9,210 nucleotides of DNA from Rhodoferax sp. Lineage in GTDB: Bacteria; Pseudomonadota; Gammaproteobacteria; Burkholderiales; Burkholderiaceae_C. The first letter of the stretch is position 1, and every line of letters begins with the position of its first letter. Shown piece after piece: positions 6,521-9,210 of this stretch. The position numbers and the translations under genes were made by a program. Below the pieces are notes generated by a model. That model was not told where the DNA came from, searched no databases, and was given only the letters and a program-made list of their open reading frames with translations. The stretch lies in the NCBI GenBank assembly GCA_026785765.1, contig JAJAZK010000197.1, positions 1 through 9,210 of the forward strand. The letters are read 5' to 3'.

Positions 6521-7795
6521 TCACTTGCCAAACAGCCCCTTGACCCGGTCGCCGATACGCTCCCCAAGGTTGGCGCCGGCACCGGTACCGACACCCGGCA
6601 TGACCATCGTGCCCACCGCTGCACCGAGCATCGCAGCCCGCGTGAGCGTCACTTCAGGCGCGTCCAGGGTGCCCCCCAGGACCAGCGGAATTCCCACGAC
6701 TGCGCCAATTGGCGTCGGCCCCAGGCTCACACTCAAGCGCCCTGCCAGTGCGCGGCTGGCAGAAATGGTGATATTCCCATTGGCACTGAGCACCCCCGAG
6801 CTGGCCACCAGATTGTTCAGCGCCAGCTGCTCGCCGCGCGACTGCACCTGACCCGCCAGGCTGTCCAGCGAAGTCTGGCCGCCCCGGCTCAGTCCCACCG
6901 TCTTGACCGCACGACTCAAGTCCATGCCGCGCAGGACCGCGTTGCGCACAGTAAAGCTGCTGCTGGTCTGCAGCGCCCCGACCAGATCCCCAGCGGCCAC
7001 CGCCTTGGTGCTGAAGGTGGTGGTGGCCTCAAGCTGACCGCTCAACTTGCCGCGCGCCAGGGTATCGAGTTCAACAGCACGGGTTTCCAGGTGGCCCTTG
7101 ACCGCGATCTCGGTCCCGGTTCCGGTTCCGGCCGCCGGCGCAAAACTAACCGGTCCGCGCACCGTACCGCCACCGAGCTTGAGCAACAGATCCCATTCTT
7201 GCCGCTGCTGGCGCTGCAGAGTAAGCCTGGCGCCCTTGAGCGGCCCATCCAGCAAGGTCAGCAGCAGCTTGTCCGGCAAGCGGTCAACACGGTCCAAGCT
7301 GGCATCGGCATTGACGCTGTAGCTGTCCCCGCCGCGAGACTGCCAGCGTACCGAGTCGAGCACCACGCGCTGCACAAACACCGGCGCCCCAGCCGCGGAC
7401 GCCTGCCGCTTGCGGTTTGCCGCTATCAGTGCATCAATTCCCGTCTGCGGCAGATTGGCGCCGTGCAGCAGCAGGGTGGTTACCTCGAAGCGGCCAGACA
7501 ACAAATCCCTGAAGGCTGGTCGCAATTCCAGACGTTCTGCCGTCAGTGCCGGTGTGGTCTGGATCTTCACGTCCAGCAACGCAATGGCAGGCGCCGGCCA
7601 GAGGTCAACCGTGATCTTGCCGAGGCTGGTCTCAACCCCGAGTGCGGCGCTGGCCTGGCGCTGAACACTCTGCATGAAGCCGGCGCCACCGACCCACCGC
7701 CGCAGCGCGAGCAAGCCGGCGCCGACCAACAGCACCAGCACCAGTATGACCACTACAAAGCGCCTTGTACCAGTTCCCATGCGGGTATTTTGCAT
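6521..7795 (-). CDS. AsmA-like membrane-anchored protein
   Basis: 424 residues with a positively charged N terminus and one hydrophobic helix (about residues 12-31, VVVILVLVLLVGAGLLAL), then a long beta-rich periplasmic-type region. The pattern matches AsmA-family proteins: an early GKITVDLWPAPAIALLDVKI-like strand segment (about 59-78), a central repeat-like beta region, and LSANGNITISASRALAGRL near the end. The tail is Gly-rich (GTMVMPGVGTGAGANLGE) and ends RVKGLFGK. AsmA relatives are bridge-like proteins linked to outer-membrane lipid homeostasis; this one is shorter than E. coli AsmA (about 617 residues). The start is uncertain: the ATG at 7793-7795 or one five codons later, neither with a clear ribosome site. 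It converges on the aldolase gene and has no operon partner. Function is inferred at family level only. Confidence 0.72.
   Translation of the reverse strand: MQNTRMGTGTRRFVVVILVLVLLVGAGLLALRRWVGGAGFMQSVQRQASAALGVETSLGKITVDLWPAPAIALLDVKIQTTPALTAERLELRPAFRDLLSGRFEVTTLLLHGANLPQTGIDALIAANRKRQASAAGAPVFVQRVVLDSVRWQSRGGDSYSVNADASLDRVDRLPDKLLLTLLDGPLKGARLTLQRQQRQEWDLLLKLGGGTVRGPVSFAPAAGTGTGTEIAVKGHLETRAVELDTLARGKLSGQLEATTTFSTKAVAAGDLVGALQTSSSFTVRNAVLRGMDLSRAVKTVGLSRGGQTSLDSLAGQVQSRGEQLALNNLVASSGVLSANGNITISASRALAGRLSVSLGPTPIGAVVGIPLVLGGTLDAPEVTLTRAAMLGAAVGTMVMPGVGTGAGANLGERIGDRVKGLFGK
7111..7131. repeat. Hexanucleotide tandem repeat (about 3.5 units) in the AsmA-like gene
   Basis: CGGTCC, CGGTTC, CGGTTC and CGG run in tandem. 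In the AsmA-like frame the repeat encodes alternating Gly-Thr (GTGTGT). A six-base unit keeps the frame, so copy-number change would alter length by Gly-Thr pairs and not switch the gene off. Confidence 0.6.
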
Positions 7796-7949
7796 CGGCC
7801 ACAGGCGGCACGCGCCCGGCTATGCTGCTGGCGCTGCAGACCGAGGAACTGATCACGCACGCGGTCGCGAAGAAGGCCGTCCAACCCCCTGCATTTGCGC
7901 CACCGACTTCCGCTGAGAGCGCAGATTCATCGGCTCGAAGCCAGACCGA

Positions 7950-8320
7950 TCGCTCCGTCGCTGCCATGACGATGCGGGTGAACCGGCGGTCGCACTGCGG
8001 ATCGCGCGCATGTTTGCCAGTCAGCGGGTCCCGGTTGGCGGCGAACGCGGAGTCGAGTTCAATCCAGTCTGCCTCGCCCAGAAACTCCTCGGCTAAATGA
8101 AGGATCCCGCTTTCCTCGAGCCGATGTGGTCCAGATAAAAGTCGACGTAACTCTTCACTGCGGCTTCAAAGTCGCCGAGCCTGGGTTCAACGAGCAGCTT
8201 CCACCCACCCTGGGGCCTTGATACATGTCAATGACCCGCCACACGGCGCAGCGAATCACCGTCCCGCCTGCGCGTGGTACAAAGCTCAGCACGATCCGAA
8301 CCTCGGGTCCGCTGGAAGGA
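7950..8320 (-). pseudogene. Broken unidentified gene, protein-like sequence spread over three frames
   Basis: This covers most of the 530 bases between the AsmA-like start and the Mrr-like gene. Reading the minus strand from about 8315, one frame gives GTVIRCAVWRVIDMYQGP. Around 8208 the sense continues one frame over as GWKLLVEPRLGDFEAAVKSY, then VDFYLDHIGSR, before a stop at 8093-8095. Shifting once more near 8120 gives LEESGILHLAEEFLGEADW, then IELDSAFAANRDPLTGKH and ARDPQCDRRFTRIV. Each switch is in the same direction and is explained by one missing base. Third positions are rich in G/C until about 7960 and then lose the pattern. No start codon precedes the third segment, so it is not an independent gene. 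The family is not recognised. The missing N terminus would overlap the Mrr-like gene, so the fragment is truncated too. Sequencing indels are an alternative explanation for the shifts. Confidence 0.5.
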
Positions 8321-8325
8321 TGCGC

Positions 8326-8907
8326 GTGAAGTTCAAGATGGCCCCTAACTCCCTGTTCGCAGTCTTGTTGCGATCGCCTTGGTGGATCAGCATCGGCTTG
8401 GTCGCGTTGGTCGCTCTCGCCGCAGCCGCCCTGTTGCCCGCTCAGTACGTGGCTTTTGGCGTGATGGGCGGATTCCCTTTCCTGGTGATAGGGCTGATCG
8501 CAGCACAGCGCCAATGGCACGCCCCCAGTACAGAACAGACCACGAAGGTCCTTGAAAAACTGGGCGCTATGGGCTGGCGCGAGTTTTCACAGCTTCTTGC
8601 GCGGGCGTACGAACGCCAGGGATACCAGGTCAGCACGTTTGCGGGCGCTGCCGCCGACCTGCTACTGACCAGGGATGGCCGTACTACCCTGGTCGCCTGC
8701 AAACGCTGGAAGGCGTCAATCCACGGCTCCGAACCCTTGCGCAACCTGGCCAGGGCGCGCCAGCAGCACGATGCCAGCCTCGCCATCTACGTGTCGATCC
8801 ATGCAGTAAATGACGCAACGCGCCGCGCGGTGAGGGAGCACCCAATCGGACTGACCGATGGCGTCGAGTTGGTGGCGCTGGTTCGCAAGGACGCTGTTTT
8901 TGTCTGA
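8326..8907 (+). CDS. Membrane-anchored Mrr-like restriction-endonuclease-fold protein
   Basis: 193 residues from the preferred GTG at 8326, which has GGAAGG six bases upstream; the ATG at 8320 abuts that site and the ATG at 8338 is 18 bases away. The N terminus VKFKMAPNSLF is followed by two hydrophobic helices (about 18-38 and 43-60). A cytoplasmic Mrr-like domain then starts near residue 84 (WREFSQLLARAYERQGYQV) with Asp111 in AADLLL. The expected (E/Q)-x-K step reads ACKRW (Ala124-Cys125-Lys126), so the acidic or Gln residue before the lysine is missing. Classical Mrr cuts methylated DNA; this two-helix form occurs in related bacteria as 'restriction endonuclease' of unknown role. Whether it cuts DNA is doubtful from the motif. 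It has no methylase partner here. Confidence 0.75.
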   Translation: MKFKMAPNSLFAVLLRSPWWISIGLVALVALAAAALLPAQYVAFGVMGGFPFLVIGLIAAQRQWHAPSTEQTTKVLEKLGAMGWREFSQLLARAYERQGYQVSTFAGAAADLLLTRDGRTTLVACKRWKASIHGSEPLRNLARARQQHDASLAIYVSIHAVNDATRRAVREHPIGLTDGVELVALVRKDAVFV

Positions 8908-9042
8908 GCCGGTCGACCGCTACAAGGTCTTTACAAACTGTTGTTCCAGCGTCACAAGGCGGATACACAGGTTTGCCACACTGCCCTCCAACCTGGAGCG
9001 ATCCAACAGCATCCAGGGATTCTTGACTGAAAGGGACTAGAA

Positions 9043-9210
9043 ATGAAATTGACTACCAAACCGCTGCTGATTGCAGCCCTGCTTGCCTGTACCAGCCTGT
9101 ACGCCAGTGCACAAACCTCCACCGCGCCGCAGGGCGTCGGCATGCGCGAGCATGCCGCCAGTGACCCGGCAAAAATGCAGGAAATGATGGCCAGGCGGCA
9201 GGCTGAACTC
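9043..9210 (+). CDS. Secreted protein, possibly Spy/CpxP-like, N-terminal part (runs off right edge)
   Basis: The first 56 codons are present: MKLTTKPLLIAALLACTSLY begins a typical signal peptide, with likely cleavage after ASA (residues 22-24) before QTSTAPQ. A cysteine at 16 gives a lipobox-like LLAC, but the hydrophobic stretch continues past it, so a secreted form is favoured. The mature start has a Met- and charge-rich segment (DPAKMQEMMARRQAEL) like the first helix of Spy/CpxP-type periplasmic chaperones or LTxxQ proteins. The diagnostic motif would lie beyond the window, so the family call is tentative. An AAAGGGA ribosome site lies eight bases upstream. The 135-base gap after the Mrr-like gene contains no strong promoter that I can see. 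Confidence 0.6.
   Translation, partial: MKLTTKPLLIAALLACTSLYASAQTSTAPQGVGMREHAASDPAKMQEMMARRQAEL

Noticed and set aside
7204..7840. 17-base direct repeat GCTGCTGGCGCTGCAGA at 7204-7220 and 7824-7840
   Set aside because: It is a CTG-rich string common in GC-rich coding DNA, the flanks are unrelated and there are no mobile-element features.
6371..7852. Long plus-strand open frame (493 codons) opposite the AsmA-like gene
   Set aside because: It overlaps the end of the aldolase gene, is rich in Gln, Arg and Ala as shadow frames usually are, and shows no family motif.
7822..8100. Plus-strand frame starting MLLALQTEELITHAVAKK
   Set aside because: The first codons look protein-like, but the rest is Ser/Arg-rich low complexity, and it lies antisense to a better coding-like minus-strand stretch.
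8908..9042. Promoter or CpxR-type box before the secreted protein
   Set aside because: TTTACA near 8930 has no well-spaced -10 partner or second repeat; matches were too weak to report.

Overview
The window looks like a GC-rich betaproteobacterial chromosome, most likely Burkholderiales and probably Comamonadaceae. The grounds are the protein-level resemblance of MnmG, RsmG and ParA to that group, the gene order mnmG-rsmG-lysE-parA-hydrolase-parB, and high GC at third codon positions. The species is not determined.

Left half (about 1-5560, all minus strand). Reading from right to left there is one tightly packed gene string. It starts with a type II toxin-antitoxin pair (Phd/YefM-like antitoxin, PIN-domain toxin), then mnmG, rsmG, a LysE/RhtB-family exporter, parA, a small RBBP9/YdeN-like serine hydrolase, and the first 15 codons of parB, which runs off the left edge. 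The toxin stop codon and the mnmG start are one base apart, so the toxin-antitoxin pair sits as the leader of a tRNA-modification / rRNA-methylation / chromosome-partition operon. The only strong promoter seen (TTGACA...TAAAAT, 5526-5556) precedes the antitoxin and is flanked by two TGTACA boxes, a motif known from YefM operators. Two parS-like sites (GTTTCACGTGAAAC type) lie inside the coding sequences, one in mnmG (3425-3440) and one in rsmG (2238-2253). They are read in different frames, which argues for selection on the DNA motif itself. Together with parA and parB they make this the ParABS centromere region, which by analogy is probably origin-proximal.

Middle (about 5560-7800). A divergent plus-strand class II aldolase/adducin-family gene converges on a minus-strand AsmA-like membrane-anchored protein.

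Right (about 7800-9210). An apparently gene-free stretch holds what looks like a broken minus-strand gene, with protein-like sequence spread over three frames. It is followed by a plus-strand membrane-anchored Mrr-like restriction-endonuclease-fold protein with a variant active site, best started at a GTG. The start of a secreted, possibly Spy/CpxP-like, protein is cut by the right edge.
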